A stretch of DNA of 64,000 nt, from contig JAIOZA010000001.1 in NCBI GenBank assembly GCA_021740825.1, positions 124,001 through 188,000 of the forward strand, in the 5' to 3' direction. The notes beneath the pieces are model-generated. The model was not told the origin of the DNA and did no database searches. It saw only the letters and a list, made by a program, of their open reading frames with translations. Made by a program: the position numbers and the translations under genes. This stretch comes from Bacteroidia bacterium (GTDB taxonomy: Bacteria; Bacteroidota; Bacteroidia; B-17B0; Aurantibacillaceae). Of this stretch, positions 55,644 through 63,663 are shown one piece after another. Position 1 is the stretch's first letter, and each line of letters begins with the position of its first letter.

Positions 55644-55687
55644 ATGATTTTTGTCATGCAATAAAATTTTTAAGCGACCTAACTTAG
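55644..55687 (+). promoter_or_regulatory. Crp/Fnr-like site and -7 box upstream of the DoxX gene
   Basis: ATGAT-TTTT-GTCAT (55644-55657) is followed by TAACTTAG (55680-55687), which matches five of the six fixed bases of TAnnTTTG. The centre-to-box distance is 29.5 bp. The start codon at 55692 lies only 4 nt after the box, so the mRNA would be nearly leaderless. Confidence 0.65.
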
Positions 55688-55691
55688 ATGC

Positions 55692-56108
55692 ATGTATGAA
55701 AATGATATAAATTTTAATATAGCAGAATTATTCTTAAGATGTTTTTTAGGAATTTTAATAACGTTTCAAGGTTACGACAAACTATTTATAGTCAAACTAA
55801 AAAATGTAATTAATACATTTAAAGAAGATGCTGTTAGAAAAAAAGTACCTTACTTTGTAATTATTTTTACATCTTATTTCACCTCAATTACTGAGTTCTT
55901 TGGTGGAATTTTATTGATACTTGGGATATTTCATGATTTGGTTCCACTTTTTATTGCTTTAGATTTGCTGATTGTTGGTTTTGCGTTTTCATTTTTAAAA
56001 CCTGTTTGGGATTTGCATCATGTATTTCCGCGAGTAATATTATTAGCATCAATTATACTACTTGACAAGTACTTTTATTTCGGAATAGATACATTAATTA
56101 TGAAATAG
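55692..56108 (+). CDS. DoxX family membrane protein
   Basis: 138 aa with four hydrophobic helices. The first is preceded by AELFLRCFLGILITFQGYDKL, the DoxX/TQO-small opening. The segment SITEFFGGILLILGIFHDLVPLFIALDLLIV matches helices 2-3, and WDLHHVFPRVILLASIILL helix 4. DoxX proteins are membrane redox-associated subunits of varied role. It has its own Crp/Fnr-like promoter and sits among low-oxygen genes. The only in-frame start is at 55692, immediately after the -7-like box. Confidence 0.82.
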   Translation: MYENDINFNIAELFLRCFLGILITFQGYDKLFIVKLKNVINTFKEDAVRKKVPYFVIIFTSYFTSITEFFGGILLILGIFHDLVPLFIALDLLIVGFAFSFLKPVWDLHHVFPRVILLASIILLDKYFYFGIDTLIMK

Positions 56109-56321
56109 CTTTTTAAAAAAATATTACAATATTAAAGAAAATCCTTACGAGAGTTAACTATAAAAAACCTATAGAAAAAATGCCGTGTACGCTAGTTATA
56201 TTGCAAAAAAAATTACCTTTTACTAATTCACACATAAACAATCCACCTAATTCACAATAAAACCGCCAAAGTGTGCTTTAGAAAAAATTAATCTAAAGTG
56301 CAGCTAAATAAAATTAGTAAA

Positions 56322-56684
56322 CTATAATTGACTTAAATCCATTCCTTCTTGGTTCTGTTTTTTCAACGACCAATTATCTGTAAAAGTTGTTTCCAACCAA
56401 GTTCTGCCTGATTTTCTGAAAATCTGCACTGATAGTTTAAAATTATCAGAAAAAAGCTTTTCTAAATCAGCCACGGACATGTCATCATTATATGTAATTA
56501 CATTGTCATGGTCAATAGATTTAATTGTAAAATCTTCAGAAATAATATTTTTTTTAAGCGAACCCTGCAATTTTTTATGAGACCTTTTAAAAAATTCAAT
56601 TTTTAAAAATGGGAACTGACTATTAAACATTTTTTTTAAATCTGAAACTTTTGTTGCCTCATTTATTTTAATTGTAGTTATCAT
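56322..56684 (-). CDS. 120-aa protein with internal duplication, unknown
   Basis: No signal peptide or membrane helix. Two copies of a unit of about 27 residues are visible: KVSDLKKMFNSQFPFLKIEFFKRS (about 12-35) and SVADLEKLFSDNFKLSVQIFRKSG (about 69-92). The shared plan V-DL-K-F---F---I--F-KS suggests a helix followed by a strand, so the protein is probably two small alpha/beta units. I recognise no named family. A Crp/Fnr-like site with a -7 box lies directly upstream. The 213-nt gap on its 3' side holds no visible gene. Possibly a small adaptor induced at low oxygen (inference). Confidence 0.72.
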   Translation of the reverse strand: MITTIKINEATKVSDLKKMFNSQFPFLKIEFFKRSHKKLQGSLKKNIISEDFTIKSIDHDNVITYNDDMSVADLEKLFSDNFKLSVQIFRKSGRTWLETTFTDNWSLKKQNQEGMDLSQL

Positions 56685-56701
56685 GCTAATAAATATAAAT
56701 G

Positions 56702-56746
56702 CAAAATTCGATTATATGAGTTAAAGAACTACTGATATCAATCAGT
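56702..56746 (-). promoter_or_regulatory. Crp/Fnr-like site and -7 box for the 120-aa gene
   Basis: ACTGAT-ATCA-ATCAGT (56731-56746) is a perfect 6-bp inverted repeat with a 4-nt spacer. On the minus strand GAATTTTG (56709 down to 56702) matches five of six fixed -7 bases. The distance from the centre to the box is again 29.5 bp. The start codon is at 56684. Confidence 0.65.
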
Positions 56747-56753
56747 TATATTA

Positions 56754-56797
56754 ATGATTTATGTCAATAGCCCTAACTTAATCACTTCATATCTTTA
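56754..56797 (+). promoter_or_regulatory. Crp/Fnr-like site and -7 box for the 113-aa gene
   Basis: ATGAT-TTAT-GTCAA (56754-56767), then TATCTTTA (56790-56797), five of six fixed -7 bases, at 29.5 bp from the centre. The start codon is at 56814. Together with the site at 56731 it makes a back-to-back promoter pair. Confidence 0.65.
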
Positions 56798-56813
56798 TCA
56801 AAAAAATACTATT

Positions 56814-57155
56814 ATGTTAGAAACAACTCAATTAAAATCAGATTCATTACTTTCAACAATTAATGAAACTAAATCACAAAAGACAATAACTTCATATGAT
56901 AGAATAATACAGAGACTCGACTTTAGTTATTTTGGACTTATCAGTATGACTATATTAGTAGGAAGTATCGTTGGCGGGTTAAGTGCAAGTGTTGTATTAT
57001 CTAACGATGCGCCTATATGGCAATTATGCTTAGTTTCAGCTGCAGCCATGGCTAGCAATACAGCTGCAATAGCTCAAGCACCAATTAAATGGGTTGTAAA
57101 TATATTTATATTAAGTATTATTGTCAATTCATTATTAGTAATAATTAATATTTAA
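56814..57155 (+). CDS. Small membrane protein, unknown
   Basis: I take the ATG at 56814 (113 aa, MLETTQLKSDSLLST). The ATG at 56754 lies inside the predicted operator and is rejected. A polar N-terminus of about 40 residues is followed by three hydrophobic segments (about 43-65, 69-87 and 92-112) with the Ala-rich stretch VSAAAMASNTAAIAQAPIKW between the last two. No family recognised. It is driven by its own Crp/Fnr-like promoter and divergent from the 120-aa gene. Confidence 0.7.
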   Translation: MLETTQLKSDSLLSTINETKSQKTITSYDRIIQRLDFSYFGLISMTILVGSIVGGLSASVVLSNDAPIWQLCLVSAAAMASNTAAIAQAPIKWVVNIFILSIIVNSLLVIINI

Positions 57156-57317
57156 GCTGAAGAAATTTTCAAAGTAATTTCTCAATACTTAATAATCCAT
57201 CGTGCTAAACTTCAGCTATCTTAATCTTCTTCATCTACAAGTTTCAATACCTAATTAGTAAATGAATAAAATACTACTTTTTACTTCATCAAATTAATCT
57301 AAAACCAACATCTACAA

Positions 57318-57701
57318 ATGAAAAAACAAGAAAATATCTACTCGCAACATTCAGAAAATAATGAATGGTCCAATAAATTACAATTTTACGCTGACGAAAT
57401 TATAATCCTAAAGAATCGATTAAGCGAAATTGCTTCTAAAAACAATAAAAAAGAAGTGCTAGCAGAAGTTGAACATTTTCAAAATCAATTTATTGTTCAA
57501 AAAAATAATATTGATGAAATATCTCATACAATAAAAATAAATGAAAATGAATTAGAACATGAAGTGAATAAAAATCAAGTAGCAGTTGATCATAGAACCA
57601 TGCCTTACCATTCAGCCGAAAAAGAATCTGTCGAGTATTTTGAAAAGAACTTCAATGACTTAAGAACTGAATTTAAAAATTTCGCGTCAAAACACCTTTA
57701 A
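57318..57701 (+). CDS. Small coiled-coil protein, unknown
   Basis: 127 aa, highly charged, no signal peptide or membrane helix. Heptad-like stretches at about 22-50 (LQFYADEIIILKNRLSEIAS) and 60-90 indicate a helical coiled coil, and the C-terminal part VEYFEKNFNDLRTEFKNFAS is also helical. It begins 162 nt after the previous gene. I find no Crp/Fnr-like site upstream, unlike its neighbours. Convergent with the OsmC gene. Function unknown. A cytoplasmic stress or structural role is speculation. Confidence 0.65.
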   Translation: MKKQENIYSQHSENNEWSNKLQFYADEIIILKNRLSEIASKNNKKEVLAEVEHFQNQFIVQKNNIDEISHTIKINENELEHEVNKNQVAVDHRTMPYHSAEKESVEYFEKNFNDLRTEFKNFASKHL

Positions 57702-57759
57702 AGAATCATAAATATAAAAGTGTAAGATTTTATAAAAAAATATTTTATAAATTATAATT

Positions 57760-58188
57760 TTAATACAATACCTCTGGCTGAAGTTGTACTTCCGAATTTA
57801 TTGAATTAGAAATTAAACAAGCAATCTCTGACTTGTTTAAAACTCGGAAAGCCTTTTCTTTGTCAGCTTGTTTAGTAATCAATAATATAGGACTTAAAAC
57901 AACTTTAGTAATCTTAAACTTCCCATCTACTTGATCTAAATATCCAATTGAATTGCATGAAAATTCCAAAAACTCTAATCTGGAATTTTCTGCTATTGAT
58001 AAAAAAGTTGTCATAAAACAAGAATTAACAGCTGCTACAAACAAATGTTCGGGCGACCAAATTCCTTCAACTCCTTTTGGAAATTGAGGCGGAGTAGCTA
58101 CTTCTATTTTGCTTATCAATTCAGGAGAAGAAATTTCGCCAATCCTTCCTTCATTCCATTTTAAATTAACATTGTATAAATGTGACAT
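57760..58188 (-). CDS. OsmC family protein
   Basis: 142 aa OsmC/Ohr-type peroxidase fold, which typically reduces organic hydroperoxides through two cysteines. Visible features are the N-terminal strand YNVNLKWNEGRIGEIS, the segment GVEGIWSPEHLFVAAVNSCFMTTFLSIAE with the first Cys near residue 57, and VLNKSEIACLISNSI with a second Cys near 124. This is the YhfA-like subgroup layout. It starts 2 nt after the thioredoxin stop, so the two form an operon that pairs a peroxidase with a possible reductant. Confidence 0.88.
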   Translation of the reverse strand: MSHLYNVNLKWNEGRIGEISSPELISKIEVATPPQFPKGVEGIWSPEHLFVAAVNSCFMTTFLSIAENSRLEFLEFSCNSIGYLDQVDGKFKITKVVLSPILLITKQADKEKAFRVLNKSEIACLISNSINSEVQLQPEVLY

Positions 58189-58190
58189 AA

Positions 58191-58487
58191 CTATTGAAAT
58201 TGATTAAATAACTTTACCAATTCGTTTGCAGCCACAACACCAGATTGCTTCCATACCGACTTACCATTTTTAAAAAGAATTAAAGTAGGAACACTTCGCA
58301 CATTATAAGCATTTGCTGCAGAAGGATTTTTATCAATATCAATTTTTATGATAGTAGATTTATCACCTAACTGCGATTTTACTTCTTTTAAAATAGGACT
58401 CATAGTTTTACACGGTCCACACCACTCAGCAAAAAAATCAACTAAAACTGCTTTATCAGAATTAATAAGTTTATTAAAATTATCCAT
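58191..58487 (-). CDS. trxA: Thioredoxin
   Basis: 98 aa, a complete thioredoxin. The active site is WCGPC (Cys23 and Cys26) in VDFFAEWCGPCKTMSPIL, with IDIDKNPSAANAYNVRSVPTLILFKNG containing the cis-proline loop. Cytoplasmic dithiol reductant. First gene of a two-gene unit with OsmC. Upstream GTCAT at 58519-58523 is only a half-site, and no -7 box fits the spacing seen at neighbouring promoters. Confidence 0.96.
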   Translation of the reverse strand: MDNFNKLINSDKAVLVDFFAEWCGPCKTMSPILKEVKSQLGDKSTIIKIDIDKNPSAANAYNVRSVPTLILFKNGKSVWKQSGVVAANELVKLFNQFQ

Positions 58488-58566
58488 TGTAGTAATTGTT
58501 ATATATTATTCAAAAATTGTCATTTCAAAAAAAATAGGATATAACTCAATCTTCCAATTTAGTTAA

Positions 58567-58947
58567 TTATTGATTTCTATATTTTTTATCATATTTATAA
58601 AAAAAATTCAACCAAATTAATCGTGACCACCTCAAAGTTAATGGCGCCACAATAATGATAAAGCCCATTACAAATAAAGCAAAAGTAAGTGTCTCCCAAT
58701 TTAAAAGGGTATATTCTAAAGCATACCAAATCATAAACCAGCCCGAAGAAATAGCATACGAAACATACAATGCCCCATAAAAAAAACTTGGCTCATTAAC
58801 ATATTCTAAATTACAATGACTACAATTTTTATGTAGCTGAAACATTTTTGATAAATTGTAAGGATTTTTCGAGATAAATACATCTCCTTTATGACACCTT
58901 GAACATTTATTAAAAAGCATCGAATAAAGTATATTAAAAATAACCAT
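58567..58947 (-). CDS. DUF983 zinc-ribbon membrane protein
   Basis: 126 aa. Two CxxC pairs, CSRCHKGDVF (about 13-22) and CSHCNLEYV (about 42-50), precede the signature NEPSFFYGALYVSYAIS and two membrane helices. This is the DUF983 family, whose members often sit near cytochrome oxidase genes and whose role is unknown. A Crp/Fnr-like promoter lies upstream, which agrees with a respiratory or low-oxygen connection. Confidence 0.87.
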   Translation of the reverse strand: MVIFNILYSMLFNKCSRCHKGDVFISKNPYNLSKMFQLHKNCSHCNLEYVNEPSFFYGALYVSYAISSGWFMIWYALEYTLLNWETLTFALFVMGFIIIVAPLTLRWSRLIWLNFFYKYDKKYRNQ

Positions 58948-58982
58948 AATAATTAGAATTTAATCATTCATTATACATAGCA

Positions 58983-59029
58983 CAAAAATACAAAAGTTAA
59001 TATTGCATGTATGTGATATTTGTTACATA
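58983..59029 (-). promoter_or_regulatory. Crp/Fnr-like site and perfect -7 box for the DUF983 gene
   Basis: TATGTGAT-ATTT-GTTACATA (59010-59029) is inverted with two mismatched pairs. On the minus strand TATTTTTG (58990 down to 58983) is a perfect TAnnTTTG, with the centre 29.5 bp upstream. The start codon is at 58947. Confidence 0.7.
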
Positions 59030-59095
59030 AACCCTATAAATCATTTTTATAATTCATGTCAAAGTAGTATTAAATCTAAATGTTAGAAATTTATC

Positions 59096-59437
59096 CTATC
59101 CGATTACGTCATACAATCCAATAAAAGCGAACAAGAGGCCTAATGAAGTTGAACTATACATTACTATAGTGAAGGATTGATTTGAGTGAAAGTTAACACA
59201 AGTAATTAAAAATCCCGATAACAAAAACATAACACCGAAACCAATTTTAACCAGACCATTTTTTCTTTTAATGGCGTATTGCACTTTTTTTATCCGTTTA
59301 ATTATTTCAGCTATTATTTGTTCATTAGATGTATGTTGACGTAACTGACTTTTAATCTCATCAAAAGGTACATTCTTATCAGCTAAATTTTTAGCAAATA
59401 CATACAAGCTATCCCAATGATCTTCATTCAATTGCAT
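59096..59437 (-). CDS. Small membrane protein with N-terminal helical domain, unknown
   Basis: 113 aa. A charged helical N-terminus (about 1-58: DHWDSLYVFAKNLADKNVPF and onward) is followed by two membrane helices (about 60-80 and 90-110). No family recognised. It stands between the DUF983 gene and hemN on the same strand with its own Crp/Fnr-like site upstream, so it probably belongs to the same low-oxygen regulon. Function unknown. Confidence 0.68.
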   Translation of the reverse strand: MQLNEDHWDSLYVFAKNLADKNVPFDEIKSQLRQHTSNEQIIAEIIKRIKKVQYAIKRKNGLVKIGFGVMFLLSGFLITCVNFHSNQSFTIVMYSSTSLGLLFAFIGLYDVIG

Positions 59438-59453
59438 AATTATAATACTTAAA

Positions 59454-59500
59454 CTAAGTTATAAAAAAACTATCATTTAAAAAATATGACAATTATCATA
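59454..59500 (-). promoter_or_regulatory. Crp/Fnr-like site for the 113-aa minus-strand gene
   Basis: TATGAC-AATT-ATCATA (59485-59500). On the minus strand TAACTTAG (59461 down to 59454) is identical to the box of the DoxX promoter, but its centre distance is 31.5 bp rather than 29.5. The start codon is at 59437. Confidence 0.55.
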
Positions 59501-59524
59501 AACAAAAAAGAAATAATACTCTAT

Positions 59525-60856
59525 TTATGCAGTAGTACTAAATACATTTCCGTTAGGTACTTTTTTCCAATAACGTTTATCAAAAGCTAAACAAATATTA
59601 CGTAAAAATAATTTACCAGATTCTTTGATAATAATTTTTTTAAAGGATATATCAATAAGATCATCTTTAACGAACTCTACAAATTTATCTTCAACTTCTT
59701 TAAAACTAGAGTCAATATTTGTTTGATATTTACACATTAAATCTAATATATGTTGTCGAATAATTAAATCTTCTTCGGTTAATGAATGACCTTTAAATAT
59801 GGGAAAATGTCCTTCATTTACAACTTTAATATACTCTTCCACCGTTTTAATGTTTTGAGCAAAACCATCCCAAGTATCACTAATTGATGAACATCCTAAA
59901 GCAATCAATAATTTAGTTGCGTTAGTTGTGTAACCCATAAAATTTCGGTGAAGTGTTCCATTATTAAATGCTTCAAATAAACTATCATTAGATAAGGCAA
60001 AGTGATCCATGCCGATGTCCAAATAATTTGCTGAAATAAATAAATCTTTACCAGCCTCATACAAACTACGTTTATAGGAATCAACTGGCAAATCTTTTTC
60101 GGTATATTTTCTTTGTCCTGGTTTTAACCATGGCACATGAGCGTAACTGTAAAATGCAATACGTTCGGGTTTTAAAGAAATAATTTTTGTAATCGTATCA
60201 TTTATTGAATCAATTGTTTGATAAGGTAGGCCATAAACTAAATCAAAATTAATGGATTTATAACCAACTTCTCTTGCATTATCCATTACCTTTTTTACTT
60301 CTTCAAATGTTTGGTATCGGTTAATTGTGTCCTGTACTTTTACCTCAAAATCCTGTATTCCAAAACTTACCCGTTTAAATCCAACATCATATAATGTTTT
60401 TAAATGAGCTTTTGTTGTATTACCTGGATGACCTTCAAAACTAAAATCATGATCAGGCGCCACGTCAACAGTATCTAAAATTGATTTAAGTAAAAACTCT
60501 AAATTTTCAGATGAAAAAAATGTTGGTGTTCCTCCTCCTAAATGTATTTCTTTAATTAATGGTTTTCCTTCAAATTGATTCAAATATAATTGCCATTCTT
60601 TTAAAAGCGTTTCAATATAAGGTATTTCAACTTTATGATTTACTGTTATACGTGTGTTACAAGCACAGTAAGTACAAAGACTTTCGCAAAATGGTAAATG
60701 AATATAAAGACTTATACCATCTTTATTGTATTTAATAAATCCTTGCGTAATGTGTTCAATCCATTTCTTTTCGTTTAAAAAACTATCCCAATAAGGCACA
60801 GTTGGGTAACTTGTGTAACGCGGTGCTTGAATATTGTATTTTGATACTAAGTCCAT
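59525..60856 (-). CDS. hemN: Oxygen-independent coproporphyrinogen III dehydrogenase HemN
   Basis: 443 aa radical-SAM enzyme that converts coproporphyrinogen III to protoporphyrinogen IX for heme synthesis without oxygen. The cluster ligands lie in CESLCTYCAC (Cys57, 61, 64, with Cys66 as in true HemN). Other marks are APRYTSYPTVPYW at the N-terminus, EIHLGGGTPTFFS, SFEGHPGNTT, RVSFGIQDF, NFDLVYGLPYQT and GMDHFALSND. It starts 10 nt after the desaturase stop, in a run that reaches back to fixH. Location next to cbb3-oxidase genes fits heme supply at low oxygen. Confidence 0.95.
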   Translation of the reverse strand: MDLVSKYNIQAPRYTSYPTVPYWDSFLNEKKWIEHITQGFIKYNKDGISLYIHLPFCESLCTYCACNTRITVNHKVEIPYIETLLKEWQLYLNQFEGKPLIKEIHLGGGTPTFFSSENLEFLLKSILDTVDVAPDHDFSFEGHPGNTTKAHLKTLYDVGFKRVSFGIQDFEVKVQDTINRYQTFEEVKKVMDNAREVGYKSINFDLVYGLPYQTIDSINDTITKIISLKPERIAFYSYAHVPWLKPGQRKYTEKDLPVDSYKRSLYEAGKDLFISANYLDIGMDHFALSNDSLFEAFNNGTLHRNFMGYTTNATKLLIALGCSSISDTWDGFAQNIKTVEEYIKVVNEGHFPIFKGHSLTEEDLIIRQHILDLMCKYQTNIDSSFKEVEDKFVEFVKDDLIDISFKKIIIKESGKLFLRNICLAFDKRYWKKVPNGNVFSTTA

Positions 60857-60866
60857 AAATAATTAA

Positions 60867-61613
60867 TTACATGTATTTAAGGTCATTATCTTTTTTAAGA
60901 TGAATAATACCTACTAAATTTAAAATATAAATAAATGGATACGTTGGATCAATTTCATACCATTTGATTCCAAAATTTGCTCTTCCCCCAAATTTGTGGT
61001 GATTATTATGGTAACATTCGCCCATCATTAAAACATCTATTGGTAATAAATTTTTAGCTGTGTCTCCAACCTTAAAACTAACATAGCCATATTTGTGCGC
61101 AAACCAATTAATAATTGCACCATGAACTGGTCCAATTAAAAAATGTATTGGTAGTAAAAGATACATCCACCATTGGGTTGCAAAATGATAGTAAAATAAA
61201 AAATATAATACTCCCCACGAAATTCTTACTAGCCAGCTGCCTGCTATTTTTTCAAAAGCTGGCCAATAAGGTACACCTTGCTTAAACTTATCATCCATTA
61301 ATTTTGTATCTGATAATACTGCTAAATAAACAACTAATGTTTTTTTCATCATATCAAATAAGTTTTTTGAATATTTTGGTGAATGAGGATCGTTTTCTGT
61401 ATCAGCATATGCATGATGCAAACGGTGCATAATACCATATGCTTTCGGACTAAGAAAAGAAGAGCCTTGAAAAAACCAAGTTAATATATAAAAAAATCTT
61501 TCCAAAAATATGTTCATAGTAAACATTTGATGAGCCGCATATCTATGCAAGAAAAATGTTTGCGCAAATAGAGAAAGGTACCAATGAGCAAGAAAAAATA
61601 GTATAATAGCCAT
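60867..61613 (-). CDS. Membrane acyl-CoA/fatty-acid desaturase
   Basis: 248 aa di-iron desaturase with four or so membrane helices. All three histidine boxes are present: HRYAAH (23-28), HRLHH (63-67) and HNNHH (202-206), plus His164 and His173. It introduces a double bond into membrane fatty acids and needs oxygen and an electron donor. It is short of the fused cytochrome-b5 forms. The odd point is its place between an oxygen-independent heme enzyme and cbb3-oxidase accessory genes. The gene follows the PLP decarboxylase after 36 nt. Confidence 0.9.
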   Translation of the reverse strand: MAIILFFLAHWYLSLFAQTFFLHRYAAHQMFTMNIFLERFFYILTWFFQGSSFLSPKAYGIMHRLHHAYADTENDPHSPKYSKNLFDMMKKTLVVYLAVLSDTKLMDDKFKQGVPYWPAFEKIAGSWLVRISWGVLYFLFYYHFATQWWMYLLLPIHFLIGPVHGAIINWFAHKYGYVSFKVGDTAKNLLPIDVLMMGECYHNNHHKFGGRANFGIKWYEIDPTYPFIYILNLVGIIHLKKDNDLKYM

Positions 61614-61649
61614 ATTGTTGTTTTAAGAAAATATTTATCAGTTTGATTA

Positions 61650-62897
61650 TTAATTTATTTTTGAATATTGCTCGTTTTTTATTTCAGACAAGAAATTATC
61701 AATAATGCCTTGTTTTACATGTGGCATGACAACTATTTTATACCAATTTGGTTTTTCATCGTGTGAGTCAGGAACTAAATGATATTTCGTTGCCAAATCT
61801 AAACTCATATAATTTGCATTAATAGTCACGATATTTAAATCAGGATGTCTATAATATTTTATTCCTAATTCATCTAATTTTTCGCAAATAAACGATGCTC
61901 TATCTACTAATTGATGCATTTTAACAGTCCAACCAACAGAACCATGAACACGCAATATCATCCAAACACAAACTGCGTTTGCACCTGAACGACTTCCGCA
62001 TAATGTATAATCTTTTCCTTTTACATATCCTGCTTCATTGGTGCATACATATTTCATATATTCTTTTCTGATTAAAAAAATACGTGTGCCATATGGAGCT
62101 TGCAACATTTTATGCCCATCAATTGAAAAGGATGAAATATTTTTGTTACTAAAATTAAATGAATTGTTTTTATTTATGAATGGATAAATAAATCCACCGT
62201 ATGCTCCATCAACATGAACTTTGTAATTTATATGTAATAAATTTAAAAAAGAAGTTATTTTATCTATATCATCTACGGAACCAAACATTGTAGTAGACAT
62301 ATTTACATTTACGATAAAATATTTAATACCGTTTTTTAATGCGGCTTCAATTTTTTGTTCAAAATCCTTAATTAAGATTTCTCGAGTTGTTTGATTTACG
62401 TCTATTTCAATTCCTTTTAAACTAAGTAAATCTATTCCTTTTGGGATTGAATAATGTGTGTCGGACGAGTAAACAACCGCAATATCATTAGTGTGGACTT
62501 TGTATTCTTGTATATAAAAATTTCTATGAATCCATAAAGCCTCTATATTCGCTTCAGTGCCTCCGCTTGCTACATAGCCATCGTAAGAATATGGTTCGGC
62601 AGAAAATATTTCTTCAGCGCAAATTTTAATTAAATCTTTTTCTATTTCGTGAGTACCAGCAAAAAAATCTTCATGTTTATCTCCTAAAGTATGAACACCA
62701 ATATGATTTGGATTTGCAATTAAGGTTGATAAAAAAGGAGCGTCTTTTAAAAAGGAAGCATCATCATAAAAAATCTCCGAATCTAAAAATGTTCCAGGTA
62801 TTCCCAAAATATTTTCAGTTCTATAATTTGCGTTTTTACTTAATGATTCAAACACTTTACTTTTAATTTGCGAGTATGTATATTTTTCCCAGAACAT
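61650..62897 (-). CDS. PLP-dependent group II amino acid decarboxylase
   Basis: 415 aa. The PLP site is clear: SGGTEANIEALW (about 111-122), stacking His148, Asp230 in HVDGAYGGFIYPF, and the Schiff-base Lys263 in SIDGHKMLQAPYG. The family covers histidine, glutamate, tyrosine and aspartate decarboxylases. The sequence is closest in style to the histidine decarboxylase/putative tyrosine decarboxylase branch, but the substrate cannot be told. It begins 3 nt after the TauE/SafE stop and is therefore in the fixH operon. Decarboxylation could help acid or redox balance, as inference only. Confidence 0.85.
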   Translation of the reverse strand: MFWEKYTYSQIKSKVFESLSKNANYRTENILGIPGTFLDSEIFYDDASFLKDAPFLSTLIANPNHIGVHTLGDKHEDFFAGTHEIEKDLIKICAEEIFSAEPYSYDGYVASGGTEANIEALWIHRNFYIQEYKVHTNDIAVVYSSDTHYSIPKGIDLLSLKGIEIDVNQTTREILIKDFEQKIEAALKNGIKYFIVNVNMSTTMFGSVDDIDKITSFLNLLHINYKVHVDGAYGGFIYPFINKNNSFNFSNKNISSFSIDGHKMLQAPYGTRIFLIRKEYMKYVCTNEAGYVKGKDYTLCGSRSGANAVCVWMILRVHGSVGWTVKMHQLVDRASFICEKLDELGIKYYRHPDLNIVTINANYMSLDLATKYHLVPDSHDEKPNWYKIVVMPHVKQGIIDNFLSEIKNEQYSKIN

Positions 62898-62900
62898 GAT

Positions 62901-63662
62901 TTATTTATTATGACATTTTTTTGGAGAACATTTTATTTGAGATTTTGATTTATATGGTTTTTCGCAACAGGTTACTTTAATATTTTCTTTTTCAAATTGC
63001 GGACTCAGATATGGAATGCCCAAATTTAAACCTCTTATGATAAGCATTAATGCCATTATTGATACTAAATATGGCATTGCATGTCTAATTGTATTGCGAT
63101 ACTTTACTGTGATAAATTGGCCTAAGAAGGCAACAGCATACATAATTGGTACGGTACCTATTCCAAAATAAAACATAAATTCAGCACCTTTTATGTAATG
63201 ACCAGAAGCAATAGCACCTGCTATCCCTAAATAAACTAAGCCGCAGGGTAACAAACCATTTAAAAGACCAATAAAAAATAAAAAATGAAGCCCTTTTTTA
63301 TTAAATAAATTTCCAATCTGTATTTTAACAGAATTGATAAAAGAATAAATGAAATTAAAATGTTTAAAATTTAACCATTTTGTATTAGTAAGAATAACTG
63401 AAAGTAAAAGAAATGCTCCAATAGTAATTGATAAAATCTGCTGAAAGCCTCCTAAAAAAAAAGATTGCCCTAGTAAACCAAATAGTAAACCTAAAAAAGT
63501 ATAAGTAAAAATTCTACCTAAATTATAAATAAAAATTCCTAAATATTTTTTAATTGAAGAGAAATGATGCACAGGAAGTGCTAAGGCAATTGGTCCGCAC
63601 ATTCCGATACAATGAAAACTTCCAAAAAGTCCTAATAATATGGCGGATAAAATTAATGGCAT
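62901..63662 (-). CDS. TauE/SafE-like membrane protein of the cbb3-oxidase locus, Cys-rich tail
   Basis: 253 aa with six or more membrane helices. The opening GLFGSFHCIGMCGPIALALP is the signature of the sulfite exporter TauE/SafE-like (UreH-type, heavy-metal transport) proteins found beside ccoG/ccoH in Bacteroidota. A second typical stretch is GLLNGLLPCGLVYLGIAGAI. The C-terminal tail has four Cys (CCEKPYK ... KCSPKKC) and a His, which could hold copper for the oxidase (inference). It starts one base after the fixH stop. Confidence 0.85.
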   Translation of the reverse strand: MPLILSAILLGLFGSFHCIGMCGPIALALPVHHFSSIKKYLGIFIYNLGRIFTYTFLGLLFGLLGQSFFLGGFQQILSITIGAFLLLSVILTNTKWLNFKHFNFIYSFINSVKIQIGNLFNKKGLHFLFFIGLLNGLLPCGLVYLGIAGAIASGHYIKGAEFMFYFGIGTVPIMYAVAFLGQFITVKYRNTIRHAMPYLVSIMALMLIIRGLNLGIPYLSPQFEKENIKVTCCEKPYKSKSQIKCSPKKCHNK

Positions 63663-63663
63663 T

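Noticed and set aside
57154-57222. AGCTGAAG ... CTTCAGCT as a terminator or operator
   Set aside because: The arms are about 50 nt apart with no T-run or symmetry around them. A chance match is likely.
58510-58523. TCAAA-AATT-GTCAT upstream of thioredoxin as a regulatory site
   Set aside because: Only one half-site fits, and the expected -7 box position would fall on the start codon.
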